Shown: positions 25,376-38,372, counted from the stretch's first letter. The stretch is 64,000 bases of DNA from Sitta carolinensis (GCA_032173965.1 CM063283.1:37880243-37944242); one strand, 5' to 3'. Translations and numbers: made by a program. Notes: generated by a model not told the origin, from the letters alone.

Positions 25376-27525
25376 TACCATTTTAAAATATCCGATTAAG
25401 GAATGTTATTAAGGAATTTATAGAACATTAGGCAAATTATCTTTATGATTTATTTAATTTGAAACTAATGTGGTCCCAATTCAAAAAAATTATGATATGT
25501 TAGTTGACAAAAGAATTGCAGTTATACATGTGTGTGGCGTATTGCATATATTTAGATCAGAATGAATTTATAGAATTATTACTAAAATATAATTTCATTT
25601 TAAAAGGAAAAACAAATGGAGTAACCGATTCATTATTTTTAAGGAATTTCAGTAAGCAGTCTACATGATCCCTAGCATTTCATATATGATACAAAGTTCT
25701 CAGTAATAACAGTGGAATGGATTTTCAAATATGTATATGTAATTTCTTTCAAAGGGCAGATAATTAAAAAAATTAATATTAAAAGAGTAAAATTGTACAT
25801 TTGGTAGACAAAGAATGGGAAAGGAAAGAAGGAATTTTTAAAATTCAGAGTACCTTAATTTAAAGTGACTTTGAGTCTAAAATAGGTGAGCAAGATGTTT
25901 TTTTTGTTTGGGTTTTTTTTTTTATCCAAACCAAGATAAAAACAATAGAAAAAACAGAGATTATAAAGAATCCAAAAGAACTCTCAGAGAGAGAAAATAG
26001 CTTATTCCAAAGCTTATTAATTAGTGAAAAGCCTTCAACTTCTCATCTAAGTTCAGACACAGCAGTCTCCTTGTCTCTGATGCATTGACACAAGGATTTA
26101 TTTATAATCAATACAGATTATCAGGAATTTTTAGGCTGTGATTTATCTCATTTTAAGAAGATATCTTAATTCAGAAGAATCACACATTGAAACTGTTTTC
26201 TTTCATTAACTATAAACAAAAGCTGAGAACAGCTAGCTATGATGCAGACTTCTCCCTTTAATTGGATAAACCCCACTCTCACTTTAGTGGGTCTTGGATT
26301 TCCAGAAGCAAAAATACGTGTTTTCTATATTGCTTAACGAAACATTTCAATATGCCAAACTAGTCCAAAATAACCCATGAGGGGAAGGGATGCCTAGTAA
26401 CCTAAACAGGAGTGATTCCATTCTAGCATTGATTATGCTGGTTTCCCACTAAGGCAAATTGATTTGGAGATATTGAGCTGACCAGTTTGTATTTAAGTTT
26501 TAATCGTAACTGAAGTCTTTGGTACAGCAAACTTTCTATGGAAAACAATAATAAAAAGCAGTAATTAATTATCCTCAAATTTCTGAATTCAGGAACTTTT
26601 AAATAATTCAATAGTTAAGCAAAAACACACACTGCCCTTCACATGCACCCCCTTCCACACACAACCAGGCACACACAGAGATCAGAACAGCAGATCATTA
26701 ACACCTTGGAAAAGACTGAAATGCTACATACCTCTATTTCTGTGCAAAATATCTGGTAAAATCATGGGAGAATTCTGTTTAATATCTACATAATAATTAT
26801 AATACAACATCTTATTAAATTTTATTTTCAGAATATTTTCATTTAAATTGTTTAATTAAAATTACTTATTTCTCATGTGCTGTATTTCTATGAATATTTT
26901 CTTCTAAAAATAGAAAAATATATTTTATATATTTTCAGGATAAAATATTGGTTTATACAATTTTAAATCATAATGATATGGAAGAATTTATTTGTCCCTC
27001 ACTAAGGTGGAGTAAGTATTTTAATCACAGATGATTTACAATTAAATACTTTATATTTTTAAGATGGTTTCAAAAACTTTTCATCCTCATTGCTTATTCA
27101 TGGTAAACAGAAATTTTTCAGTGAATGGAAAGTATGTGTGGTATATCTACATTAGTTAAAACACCAATTACTAGTAGTGGCCTGGCTGAACTACAGTAAA
27201 TAATGCCCTGAATGATGTTTTGCCTTCTTGTCACTTCATGAAATCCTAACAAGATAAAGTGTTGAAATACAGTTTTCTTCTTTGATAGTCTCATGTTGAA
27301 ACCCATCCCATGTATTTTATGTTATAATTCTTATATATTTTAAAATTTAATATCTTCTGCATAGTTTTCATTAACCTTTCTGTTACAGTAGTGAAAAATC
27401 ACAGATAAATGCAATTTTGTACAATTTTGAATTTACACCAGCTGCTGAGAGAACACTTGCTCCTATACTTAAATCTGAGTTTCTTCTATATTCAAACTTT
27501 GTTTCATTATCACCAAAAGTCTCAT
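25376..27525. other. AT-rich sequence with no recognised gene
   Basis: No gene or repeat family recognised. Short T- and A-rich runs near 25895-25925 and a CA-rich stretch near 26620-26675 are the only structure seen. Confidence 0.5.
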
Positions 27526-27650
27526 TTGTTGCTGCTCAAAGCCCTGTCCAACTTGACCTTGAGAAATTCAGGGGTGGGACATCAACAATTTCTCTGTTCA
27601 GTGTTCCACCATCCCCACAGAAAAAAATAATTTCTTCCTTCTATCTACTA
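27526..27650 (-). mobile_element. Short CR1 LINE remnant
   Basis: About 125 bp matching the reverse complement of the CR1 3' UTR: 'gctcaaagccctgtccaact', 'ttgagaaattcaggggtggg', 'caatttctctgttcagtgtt', then a block equivalent to 'aaagaatttcttccta'. The terminal part of the tail is missing. Divergence is high, so the copy is old. Confidence 0.7.
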
Positions 27651-30600
27651 TATGTCAGATATAATAAATCTAGGCATATAAAAATTGAGGAAAGACTTGA
27701 AGTTATTTTTAATTGAAACACATTTTATATTAATAATAGCTTAGAGATGACTAAAATATGTTGATGGGCATTTGAGCTTGATGCTTTTTGAAAAGTGCAT
27801 GAAATTTTGAATTAAAACCAGTAAAATTACAAACTTCTTACAATTTCTTTTTTTCTCTGAAAGTGTTGCATATATCTCATATCTGTGCTTCATACAAATC
27901 TCTCAGACACCCTCAGGAAAAGTTTTTTATTTCAGACTAAAATACAGTTTATGTAGAACACTAGTACTAGCAAAGGTTTTTTCAGGGGATCGGGGAGAAC
28001 AGCTTCTCCTTGGATTTGTGTGCACAGTACATTTTATCCAAACTGGGAAATTCATCCCGAGTGTGTTATATTCATCATTCTTACTGCACTAGGCATCTAG
28101 ATTATGTGAAAAGTATCCTGTGGACCTTGAACAAAACTCATGTGAGACAGATGAGAGGTGATGAAGAAGTTGAGGGAGAGAATAAAGAGCATATAGCTCA
28201 GTACAGACACCAGAAAGTACTTTTTCATGTGATTCTTTTCATTTAAAGGCTGTATTTTACAAAAAGGGCTGAAACAGATCTTCAAAATATTTTGTAGATC
28301 AAAATCACTTTAAGCAAATTACTCTGGTCAGTCATCTTGCTGCTGATAATTCACCCTTTACACCAGCTGATCAGGCCTAACAATGCTGTTGTAAAAGTAT
28401 TTTGAAAAACGTAGGCACATTTTCACTGATCCAAGGGAAAATCCCCTTGGATGGTGATTCCTCAGGAAAGTGCAGCAAGTTATGTACCCTCACCTACTGT
28501 GAAATATCTAAGTTGGTGAGTTCACCATCTGTCAGCAGCACTTAAGAATATAAATGTTCGATTCACAAAAAATATTTCATATGTCCTATCTCCTTCATTT
28601 CAGCCAATGCACAGGTCATGCTCCATCAGCAAAGTGTTTATGGTCATATGTTTCTTTAAACTGTGATAATTTTTATTTTTTTCTCCAAATCAGCCACTGT
28701 CTAGCCATAATTTTCAGATGTCCATGGTAGGGGTGTAATTAAGTTTCATGTTCACTGAGTCAAAAAAAAAATAATTCTTTTTATCCTTTCATTAAATTAC
28801 TGACATGTAACATCAGTCTGAGATCTGCCAAACAAACTTAATTTGCTGTTTGCCAAGTATCATCTGTGTGATACAAATTCTACTTGATAAATCACACCCA
28901 CACATTGCCATATGATGCTACTAGTAATGTCTTCACAACCTTTTCTTCATCGTTAGTTATTTTGGTGAAGTAAATGATTAGAACAGAAGCAAAGGCATTT
29001 GTTCAAGATGTTCCAGAAAGAGATGCAGTCTGTTCTCTTTCTCACTGCCCATGTTAGCACTGCGCTGTAAAAAAAGAAAGATTACTAGGAAGAGTGTTAC
29101 TTTTAGTCTAAATTTGTAAATGATATTCGGAATACCCTGTTAAATGACAAGATGCTATTTTAAAATATGGCATCTTAAGGCAAAAAGACAGCTTTAAAGA
29201 GGTTTTGAGACAGTTTTTTCAGGGGGGAAAAAATGGAACTATCTAAGGTCTTTAGCCATACCATTTTGAAGATTGATTCAAAACACAGTTCCTTCCTACA
29301 GGAAGAATAGAGGACAATAAATGCAACTCATTTCAAAATGGATTTATATATGTTTCTCGTTGGGATTACTGGACATAATTTCTCATAAAGCTGACGGACT
29401 GAAGTTAGGTCTCCAATAGTTTCCTTCCTTAAAGCTCATCTGCATGTACTCCTATATCCAGAGCCCCCATTTATTAGTGATGGCAATAAAGTGATGCAGT
29501 CCATCTATGTATTAGAATATTCAACTAGAGTATTTGTCTCATACTTTTCAGTTAAAATTTGCTGGAACTGAATCAGTATTTACAGTTGCTTGTAATTTTC
29601 ATATTTTGACAAGTTTTCTTTAGACAATCTTTCAGCAGAAATAGCAGACAGTAAGTACGACTTGCAGCAGGGAAAGCCTTGTGAGAAAATAGCTACACTC
29701 TTCTACTTTCTCAGGTTTCCTGTAGTTAAATACGTGCAAAAAGGCTTTTCATAGTACTACTACTGTCCTGTAGGAATACTTGATATAATCCTACCTTTGA
29801 TAAAATGGGCTACCAATGGGCTATTTTATTGCGAGGCAGAAATTTTTTCTTTTAATAACATGTTTTTAATAAGTTGTGCACCAGTCATGTGGAATGTACT
29901 CCTACTTCTTAATAAATTTCACAATCTAATTTAGAAAATATTCACTCTGTGTGACTTAAAAATAAGAATTCTAGGCATCTTCATTCTATTGACATTTTTT
30001 TTTCTTCCATGCTGTTATATTTTTTATATTAAACTCATTTTTTATCAATAGAAATATTTTTTCCATGATAGCTATGGAAAATACCTATGTTTACTCAAAT
30101 TTGCAGCATCAGTACATTGTTTATAATTATTTGGTCCCAAATATATCTGACAGCTAGACAGCAGAGGTTAGCAACAATGAATGGGAATAACTTCTGAATA
30201 ATTTCGAAGATTTCCCAGGAAGGGCTTCCTGCAAATTTTCCCAGAGATATTGTTTGGTTAACAGTTGTTTAAAAAGAATGCTTTTGCACAAACCTTAGCG
30301 TAAGTTCTGTCTCAACTTTACTAGTGAATGCAAAGAAGGTAAAATTGCTGCTTTGAACCCCTCTGTGCGCTTTCTGTACAAAGAGGGGGTGACCCCAGAA
30401 ATAAGTTTCTGATCTCTCTTCAGAACACAAGGCACATCATCACTTCATGCATCTTTTTCTGGAACTCATGGCACCAGAAAACTAAGAGGCTCCCTTGCTT
30501 GCGAAAGTGTGTTCAGCAAAAAAATTTGTCCCATTAGCAAATTTGAACATGTCTACAATAGAGTCAATTAAAATACTGGCAGGGCAATACTCTAGCCCAG

Positions 30601-32192
30601 TAGTAACATGCCAGCATTAGAAGACTGTGTAAAAATATTTGTGTTGTATGAAGTAATCAGAGGGAAAAATATAATTGGGAAGAATTGCGTAACGTTCCAG
30701 AAAAACCTCCAGCAACAGTCTTAGAGACATCTTTTGCTGGTATTAATTTTAATAGTTGGGTTTTTTTAAATTTTGAATAAGATAAAAATATTATTGCACC
30801 TTTATGTTTTCCTAATATAATGCAATTGTAAAAGTGGCCTTTTTAAATACCTATGCTATAGCACACTTTGAAAGTAATTAGCTATAAATAGAAATTCTAT
30901 GGTTAATAACTATTTACAATGAAGTAAGTTTAAGGTGATATAAGAAGAAGGAAACAGCAGTTTTCTTTTTTCTTCTTCTTCTGGTGAAAAAAAATGAAGG
31001 AAATTGTAGAGTGCAGGCATATTATTTCACCTCCTGAAAAACTGAGTAGGTTTGCTATGGCCAATGGCTTTCATTAGGAAGAAATTCCTTTTGAAAAAAA
31101 ACCTTCAAATTGACTTTACATGAATGATATGATGTTTAGTTTCACCAATCACGAACAGAAATTCTCATCACTTGATATAGAAATCATGATGGTAATGAAG
31201 ACAAGGGTATGTGGACCATGCATCATGAACATAAAAGAGCATTAGAATGCAGCTAAGACTGTGCTCCTGTACTAGTGAGAAGAGAATGCAACAAGGACAT
31301 TTTCCTTTAAGAGTCTTCAGGATTAACAGCTGACCAAATTTTTTTCATGTGAAGTATTTATGAATATAATTAACCTTTAAAATAACATTGTTTTCAGAAA
31401 CCTGTTTACAGTATCTCTTATAATGATACACAGCTATTATAAACAGAAAAATAAAAGCATTTTTTTTCAAACTGTTGTGTACTCTAAAACAATCTACAAT
31501 AAAAATAGTATTTTTTCATGCTGGAAATTATGTTAATTACAAAAAATGTCTTGTAGCACACTTGGCACTGTAGTCTCTTGATTAGCATAGGTTTTTATTC
31601 ATCTAACAAGTTGCGCATTGACTATTTTTCAACCTTAATTAATGGTGCCTCTGTACTTATGCAGCATCCTTGAAGAATTTCTTGGGTTTTATTTTGTACT
31701 CAGTCCTAAATGGCAGGTTCTGTATTCTGCCATCTGTCTAGCTTGCCCATTTGATGCAACTTCTGAGACGTATTTTCAGATTTTGAGGAACTGCCTGCAA
31801 GCATGATGTTAAATACAAGCATTTTACTCGTTGTTTACTGCAAAACTGTTTTTTCTTTATAGCACAATAATAATAAGAAAATAATGATGGTAGATTCACT
31901 TCTAATACTAATACAAAGAGAACTCTTATCATCATTAGAAACCAAGCAAGTCATTTATTGCACATACAGTTTAACCACTAATTCAAATTATCCTGTAAAT
32001 TAAAAATTAATCTGTATCATAGAGGTGGATTAAATTTTTCTATTGATATTTTGCTTCAACCAGAAAATTAATTATTTTGACAGCCAACTCATAATTGCAA
32101 CCTAACTTTCAACTACTGCTTTCAAACAGTCGAAACACGTCTGTTTATAAAACTATACAGTACAGTACACAGTACCAGATCAGGTCATACAC

Positions 32193-32195
<3 letters not shown>
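27651..32195. other. 4.5 kb of AT-rich sequence without recognised repeats
   Basis: One of the longest stretches in the window without a CR1, LTR or long microsatellite. No exon was recognised. Only short chance frames (up to 78 codons) occur. It may be single-copy intergenic or intronic DNA. Confidence 0.5.

Positions 32196-32223
<28 letters not shown>
32196..32223 (+). repeat. A28 homopolymer
   Basis: Twenty-eight uninterrupted A residues follow a short tacagtacacagtacc stretch. A 67-codon frame through it encodes poly-Lys and is an artefact. Confidence 0.9.
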
Positions 32224-32224
<1 letters not shown>

Positions 32225-33754
32225 AAATTCAAAGGACAGATTCATTCACATCTACAAGCCCTCGAGAATGTACAGCTCAAATGTCTCCAGAAAACTAGGC
32301 TGGTCCCATCTAAGCATAGTGTAAGTTCCTGAAGTGAAATATGTAGAATATGTCATGTGTATTTTGTATGTTATTTCTCCTTCACAATAAAACTTCTTAC
32401 AGACCCCTGCGATGCCCTACTGCAAAAATATATAGCTGAAAAGAGTTGTTACAAGAAGTCAGAATAGCCAGAAAAGTATGTAAACAATCTAACAAGAGAG
32501 CCTTGAATTTCTGAATATAATTACACGATGTATGGTTGAAATATAATATTTAAAATACTTTCATATAATAATGGCTGTGGGGAAAAGAGAATCTAGATAG
32601 GCATTTCTTCTTTATAAACAATTCCAGGAAATAAAATAGTCTTAACTTGGAAGTATTGTGTTAAATATTTTTATACAACATAGTTAATTACTCATTACTT
32701 AATGATTTGTATAAATGAATTGGAAAACAGAAAATAAACCAAGAAAAAGATTCAATCTATAAAAGACTTGAGTTTTCTCTTACAGTTAAAAATTTTCCTT
32801 CTATTTCAGATTAAAATATTAGATAGTTATGTGACCACACATTATTTTAAAAAGCACCTGAACATAAAAAAATATATAAAATTCTGCAGTATTTGGATGT
32901 CAGGTATTTCTGAAAACCTTTATTTCACTGCTTCCCAATCCTGATTCAGTACACATAAACCCAGCTGTATTACAGATGCTCAGTAAAACTGTCCATGTAA
33001 TGCATATAGTTTACAAATAATCTGCAGAAAAAGCTAGATAAATTTGAAGATCTTTCTCAGTAAATACCATTTAAGTTATTTCTACCAACAGTAAGATGGG
33101 ATTTCTGCTGTCTTCTTCAGGCCACTTCCTCCAGAGATGACTCCATTGAATCTCTATAGTTCTACTCTTCTGGTAATCCCCAGTCAGCATTGGGATTTTC
33201 CAACTGCATGTAATTACTGTATGCTAGAGTGCACACTGAGGGGTTCATGTGAACCATATGAACATCACCCTACTGGTACAAACTGGAATACTTCTGCTGG
33301 CTAACAGCTGGACCTTAAGGGACAAGATTGTGCACTGATTTTGTAATATAAGTTAGGTACTAAGAAGGAGGCTGGAGAATTTAAGTATTTCTGCCTCCAG
33401 CTTAAGGAACACTAAATCTTGGTCTTTATCTGGAAAACTATGTGAATTAACCCATTTGGCATTCATAGGCCAAAAATGTGAATAATACACTAAGAACTGG
33501 CAGAAGAGTAACAATTGCAATTATTAACGTATAAAAATAATTCATTTGAAGAAGTCAGGTAGAAGGACTAATCATGCAAATAACCTACCCTGAGAATAAT
33601 TCTGTTTATTTATACAGGTTTCTTTTTATATTCCCATCTAATGCATTGGACACGTGCTTGTGATGACACAAATACTTGCAAAGCTTCCCAGATAAACCAT
33701 GTGTTCTCTTCAAACAGCAAAACATTTATTTATGGTTGGATTTGCTAATTACAT
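32224..33754. other. AT-rich sequence with no recognised gene
   Basis: No gene or repeat family recognised. The part near 33100-33430 is slightly richer in GC but has no long open frame. Confidence 0.45.
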
Positions 33755-33810
33755 TTGGATTCGATGTTCTTAAAGGTCTTTTGCAACATAAATGATTCCA
33801 TAATTCTCTA
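33755..33810 (+). mobile_element. CR1 LINE terminal tail remnant
   Basis: A 55-bp match to the extreme CR1 3' end: ttggattcgatgttcttaaa, ggtcttttgcaacataaatg, attccataattctcta. Only the last part of the element was inserted or survives. Confidence 0.75.
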
Positions 33811-34628
33811 AATCACACATCCTGCTCTATTGTGATATGTCATCAGACTATGCTAAGACAAAGTTTTTGAACTGCTAATTAAAATTCTACAACCACAGTG
33901 AAGCTGAGGAGGAAACAGAGATAACTACAGTTACCTTGTAGTATGCCAATACTTCCTTTTAATCACAATGCTTTTCATGATTAAATCCATGACATCACAG
34001 GCACTAATTACATATCTTTTGGGCAGGAAGGAAGATATTATTCTTCTCATTATACTGATGGGTAAGCTGAAATGAAAAGCAGTTAATACAAAGTGAAAAA
34101 GCAATAAAGTCAGTAGTAAAACTCACCAAAGTTTTGTTCAATACCCTAAATCCCTACTTTCCCAAAATACACTAACAGCTGTAAAAACCTTGTGGCTACT
34201 TAATTTTTTCCTATACCTACATGGCAGGGTAAGGGATAGACACCTTCAAACAATGATAATCCACAACAAAGTATTCTTGACATCATGTTAAGTTTTGCAT
34301 AGCAAGATCTTTACCTGATAAAGCTATTCCATTACAATTGTTTTGGGAGTATCTTAGAAGGCTAGGTGTTGTTTGGTTTTAAACCATCTTGATGATTCAG
34401 GTATTCAGTAGCAATGAGAAATTTTAAAATAAGGTAGTCCTATGCATTGATTTTCATATATGACAGACACATTTCTACAACACAGAAGACTGACCTAACA
34501 CTTTACTACATATGGAAGAAGTGGCATCCTTTTCCCCATAGGTTTTTCTGTTTATTTTTTAACTGCTTTACTACCAGATTAGTGAGATGAACTAGCTCAA
34601 AAAGGAATCAGATAAGTACCAGAGCTTT
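33811..34628. other. AT-rich sequence with no recognised gene
   Basis: No gene, repeat family or notable structure recognised. Confidence 0.5.
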
Positions 34629-34724
34629 CAAACAAACAAACAAAAGCCCCCCCAAAACAAACAAACAAACAAACAAAAAAAACCCCGCAAAACCCAATCA
34701 ATCAAAAACCCCAACAAACCAGAG
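34629..34724 (+). repeat. (AAAC)n and A/C-rich low-complexity stretch
   Basis: AAAC tetranucleotides are interrupted by a C7 run and followed by AAAACCCC and AATC units. Similar A/C-rich stretches lie at 7021 and 12086. Confidence 0.9.
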
Positions 34725-35690
34725 GCAAAATGGTGATTTTTAAGTGCATATGAAAATACATGGTTTTTGTACTTTTCAAAGATACGTGGCATTCTCTAGA
34801 ATGATATTTCTCCAATGTATTTTTCTAAAAAAATCTAAATGCTAAGTATTCTTTTTGGCCATTTTAGTAAATAGATTTTTTTCTGATATGTTCCCTCAAG
34901 CTGAAATTGGTTCTAGTAGATATAAACACACTGGTAGGTAAAAGTAGATCATAAAAGATAACAGTCAGAATGTATTTCCCTTGACTTCCCATTAAAGCAA
35001 GTGAAGAAAGCAGGCAGGAGATCTTCAGATAATATTCTATGTGAATTGAAAAGAGTATGTCCTTATTTGAAGCAACTGAGAAACTCACACAATGAAATAC
35101 AGTTCAGACAGATGAAAGGGTCACATATGATGGCAAATCTATACTTTTAATGTTTGAATTAAACAAAGTTTCTTTAAGTACAATCATATAAAATAAAGGT
35201 GAATTTGCAGAAGCAATTGAACTGGGTCTGTTTCATAAATACAATGTTTTCTAATTAAACTGAGGATTCAGGAAGACAAACTTGAAATTAAAAGGATTTA
35301 GGAACATACAAATACCAAGACTGACAGTTCGTTAGCTTTAACAGTCTGTTTGAGATAAGATTTATTTTTAACTTCTGCTTGTAGTGGGTATAATGCCATT
35401 AGGAATTCTGCAATATAAAAAAAATCCAGGGAAAAAAAATCCCCTGAAAAGCTGTGAGAAACCAGAAAAAATGTGATTTATAGGGGTTAAGTAGTCCTTT
35501 AAAAGGTGTCTCTGGGAAAAAGGATAAAAATCTTTAATGACTGTGGAGTATAGTGCAAAACTGTAATGAAGCATGAAAGGGGCAAGAACATGCAATAAAA
35601 ATGGTATGCTGGGTTAGTATGCTGGGTTCATCTGTTGAAAACATTCCAGAATGGCTGAAATTATGAATTACTTGTCATGAGAGAGAAGAC

Positions 35691-35691
<1 letters not shown>
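34725..35691. other. AT-rich sequence with no recognised gene
   Basis: Two short (-) frames of 74 and 75 codons have no recognisable homology. A 13-base tandem duplication (tatgctgggttag / tatgctgggttca) lies at about 35603-35629. Confidence 0.45.

Positions 35692-35727
<36 letters not shown>
35692..35727 (+). repeat. A36 homopolymer
   Basis: Thirty-six uninterrupted A residues, the longest homopolymer in the window. No identifiable retrocopy precedes it. Confidence 0.9.
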
Positions 35728-35730
<3 letters not shown>

Positions 35731-36327
35731 AACCCATTTTCCCATTCCAAGACGGTATATTGGCTTTATTTCATTTTGCTACTGAGACTATTTAGTATCT
35801 TATTAAATGTTTCACAATAGAGAGTGAGAGTGTTCACGCTAACCATATGATTTTGATGGATCTCTTTTACTATACAGCATCAGATATGGTTTAGCACTCT
35901 TTCATTCTTCAGTCTCCCAAACAGAATGAGTATGGCAGATTTAACCTAACTGCCCAGTCCACCAGAATCCTTAATTATCTCTAAAAATGCTTTGTTATAT
36001 CTCATTATCTGGACGTGTCTCCCTACGTTCACTTTTAGCTCTTTGATCTTTCATCTACAGGATGAGATCCAATTTAGCCTAACAAAGATATAGCCTTGCA
36101 AAACCACACATTTTATCTTTCATTACTCTCACAACTACATTTATTCTGCAGGGAGCAGTTTGGAAGATCTTAGTCTTTTTGTTTCTCAAATATGTTGCTG
36201 TGTAGAATAGCTCTTATTTTAATTTTTTCCCTGGTAAAATATAGGGTCAGTGCTTAAATTATTGTGATGCTAACCCATTTTCATATATTCTGTAGTTTTT
36301 ACACAGTATGCAGCAAAGTTTTCTCTT
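35728..36327. other. AT-rich sequence with no recognised gene
   Basis: Ordinary AT-rich flank of the solo LTR that follows. Nothing recognised. Confidence 0.5.
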
Positions 36328-36333
36328 CTTCTG

Positions 36334-36953
36334 TGTTAAGTTGGCGGTGCTGATTTCTGCCCCGCGGTGTCTGCGTCTTTTCTGCTCCGGCTCGCCCTGG
36401 CACCGCAGCAGCGCGGGCACGGCTCAGTAGCGAGATGAACTTTGTCGAACCCCTGGGTCTCGGCTTGTCTGCAGGCGAGCGAGCGGCGATGGCAGGACAG
36501 AAAGAGGGAGACTCCGCTTGGGTTTAAACCATTGGTTTTATTCGTCCCGCAGCGGGGACCCCCAGACACAGGGGGCAGCCCAGGCGAAACCTCCCTGCGC
36601 CCTGAGTACAGCAGCGGATAAAGGGGAGGAACTCGGGGCAGGGTCTGACTTGGGACCAATTAGGGACAGGTGGGGGACGGCTCTCTAACTCAGTGACATG
36701 TAGGGGAACAAACCAGGATACAGTGGGGGAAAAGCGGGAATTCTGTCCAATCACTCTGTGATCCTGTCAGAACTTTCTAGGCTGAAGGTGAGGTCTCAGA
36801 GTGACAGGCAGGGTCTGGGGGTTACATAACTCAAGATTGACAGGTAACAGTAACCGGGGGGATGATTCAAATAGGGGAAGAACATAGGGGGTACATAGAA
36901 CGAACCATATAACCATATAAAAATTCCAAAAACTTAAAAAGCACACTGCTACA
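36334..36953 (-). mobile_element. Solo LTR of an ERVK-type endogenous retrovirus
   Basis: A 620-bp element with TG...CA termini (TGTTAAGTTG at the left, CTGCTACA at the right) and a perfect hexamer target duplication. Orientation is - : that strand carries AATAAA at 36542-36537, followed by a GC-rich region up to the left end (R and U5). A U3-like region with two inverted CCAAT motifs (+ strand ccaat at 36656-36660 and 36747-36751) lies on the right. No internal retroviral sequence adjoins either end, so the provirus was removed by LTR-LTR recombination. GC content is far above the flanks. Open frames of 107 and 76 codons on the - strand are by-products of this composition. The class call rests on the duplication length and overall layout, not on a library match. 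Confidence 0.85.
36537..36542 (-). promoter_or_regulatory. AATAAA polyadenylation signal of the solo LTR
   Basis: AATAAA on the - strand (TTTATT on +), roughly two thirds of the way through the LTR, where the R region of an ERVK LTR normally ends. It is the main evidence for element orientation. Whether it still works is unknown. Confidence 0.6.
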
Positions 36954-36959
36954 CTTCTG

Positions 36960-37235
36960 GGGACATTTTACTATTTTTATGAGAAATGCTGAAGGTCTGA
37001 ATTTAGTTGCAAAGGTCACCGATTCACAAATTGCAAAATTGTTCAGTCTAGTAACAGTAGGAAAAGTGTTGCTGTGTGTGTGTAAATGCCAAGTCAGCTG
37101 CTGTTGGGATAAAAAGCATGAACATAACCAAAGATATCTGCATAGGTATAAAAGAAATTAATAAGAAGACATTTGTTGTGATTTCTGCACTAAGGAACAA
37201 GAATAAGTATGAAGAGCTAATTTCAGTGGCTCGAC
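36960..37235. other. Short unique spacer
   Basis: Sequence between the solo LTR and the CR1 copy. No gene recognised. Confidence 0.45.
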
Positions 37236-38043
37236 AGTATAATCCTTGGGCCAGTTCTCTTCAACATCTTCTTTAACAATGTGGACATAGGACTTGAAGT
37301 AATATTAAGAAAGTTTGCCAAAGACACTAAATTGGGAGGAGCTGTTAGCTAACTCCCTTGAGGGCAGAGAGGCTCTGCAGAGAGATCTTGACAAATAAGA
37401 GAGATGAGCAATCACCAACCATATGAAGTTCAAAAAGGGCAAGCACTGGATTCAGCACCTGGGGCAGGGCAATCCTGGTGTGTGTATAGACTGGGGAATG
37501 AGAGGCTGAAGTGAAGCACTGCAGAAAAGGACCTGGGAGTCCTGGTCGATGGCAAGCGAAATGTGAGTCAGCAGTGCCCTGACAGCCAAGAGGGCCAACC
37601 CTGTCCTGAAGTGCATCAGACACAGCATCACCAGCTGGGCAAGGGATGGGATTGTCCTGCTCTGCTCTGCACTGGAGAGCACCCCTTGAGTGCTGGGGGC
37701 AGCTTTAGGTGCCACAACAAAAATAGACATTAAGATATTAGAGATCATTCAAATGAGGTCTACAAGAACAGGACTCGAGGAAATGACATGCATCTAAGTC
37801 AGGGGAAGTTTAGGTCAGATATCAGGAAAAAGTTTCTTATCAGGAGGATGGCTATACACCAAAACAGTCTCCCCAGGGGATGATCATAGCATTATGCCCA
37901 TTTGAGTTTAAGAAGCTTTTGGACAAGGCTCTCAGGGACATGGTGTGATTCTCAAGGATGGTCCCGTGCAGGACTGGGAGTTGGACTCAATGATCCTGAT
38001 AGGCCTCTTCCAACTTAGCTGATTCTATGATTTTATGGTTCTG
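37236..38043 (+). mobile_element. CR1 LINE fragment, RT motif C to 3' terminus
   Basis: Starts at IILGPVLFNIFFNNVDIGL and reads on to KFAKDTKLG at about 37310-37337, where the catalytic FADD box is FAKD, so the first Asp of motif C is lost. It continues through 'ggcagagaggctctgcagag' (about 37362), 'gaaaaggacctgggagtcct' (about 37523) and 'agtgccctgacagccaagag' (about 37572). It finishes with a full tail, gggagttggactcaatgatc (about 37977) and gattctatgattttatgg near 38040. At about 37765 part of the 3' UTR is deleted. At about 800 bp it is the longest CR1 copy in the window. The frames of 92 and 98 codons on the opposite strand are shadows. Confidence 0.9.
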
Positions 38044-38306
38044 TCCTGGCCACAAAAACTATATTGCTTGGTCTCAACAGACTTTGATCTGCTATTGTTG
38101 GTCAGAATTTGTCACTAGTGATATTCTGTAGCATATACTGGGTAACGATATTTACCACAAAAGACCAAATGCTTTTTCTCAACAGAAATTTGAACACACA
38201 CCCTATAATCCTAAAAAAATCTTTTCCTTGAAATAACACTGTCTTATGCTCAGTATTCCTCACAGATCTTAAGGAGAAAGAAGGCAAAATGAGGGGACAA
38301 ATTACA

Positions 38307-38372
38307 ATGAAAATATAAAATTCAATATAAAGTACTAAAGGCTTGATGTTCAGGCTCTATAGAAGCATTGTC
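38307..38372 (+). repeat. Direct repeat copy 1
   Basis: About 60 bp similar to 40483-40540 in the same orientation, with a 19-base identical core (aaggcttgatgttcaggct at 38338-38356). It does not match CR1 or the LTRs here. See the second copy and the finding. Confidence 0.75.

Larger units (their letters stand above)
36328..36959. repeat. 6-bp target-site duplication pair around the solo LTR
   Basis: The hexamer CTTCTG occurs at 36328-36333 directly before the TG start and again at 36954-36959 directly after the CA end of the LTR. A 6-bp duplication is the usual integration footprint of beta-like (ERVK) retroviruses in birds. Confidence 0.9.

Noticed and set aside
28540..28575. gttcgattc resembling a tRNA B box
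   Set aside because: No acceptable A box or cloverleaf could be drawn around it.
36336..36754. 107- and 76-codon - strand frames
   Set aside because: They fall inside the solo LTR and partly overlap in different frames. LTRs of this type do not encode protein.
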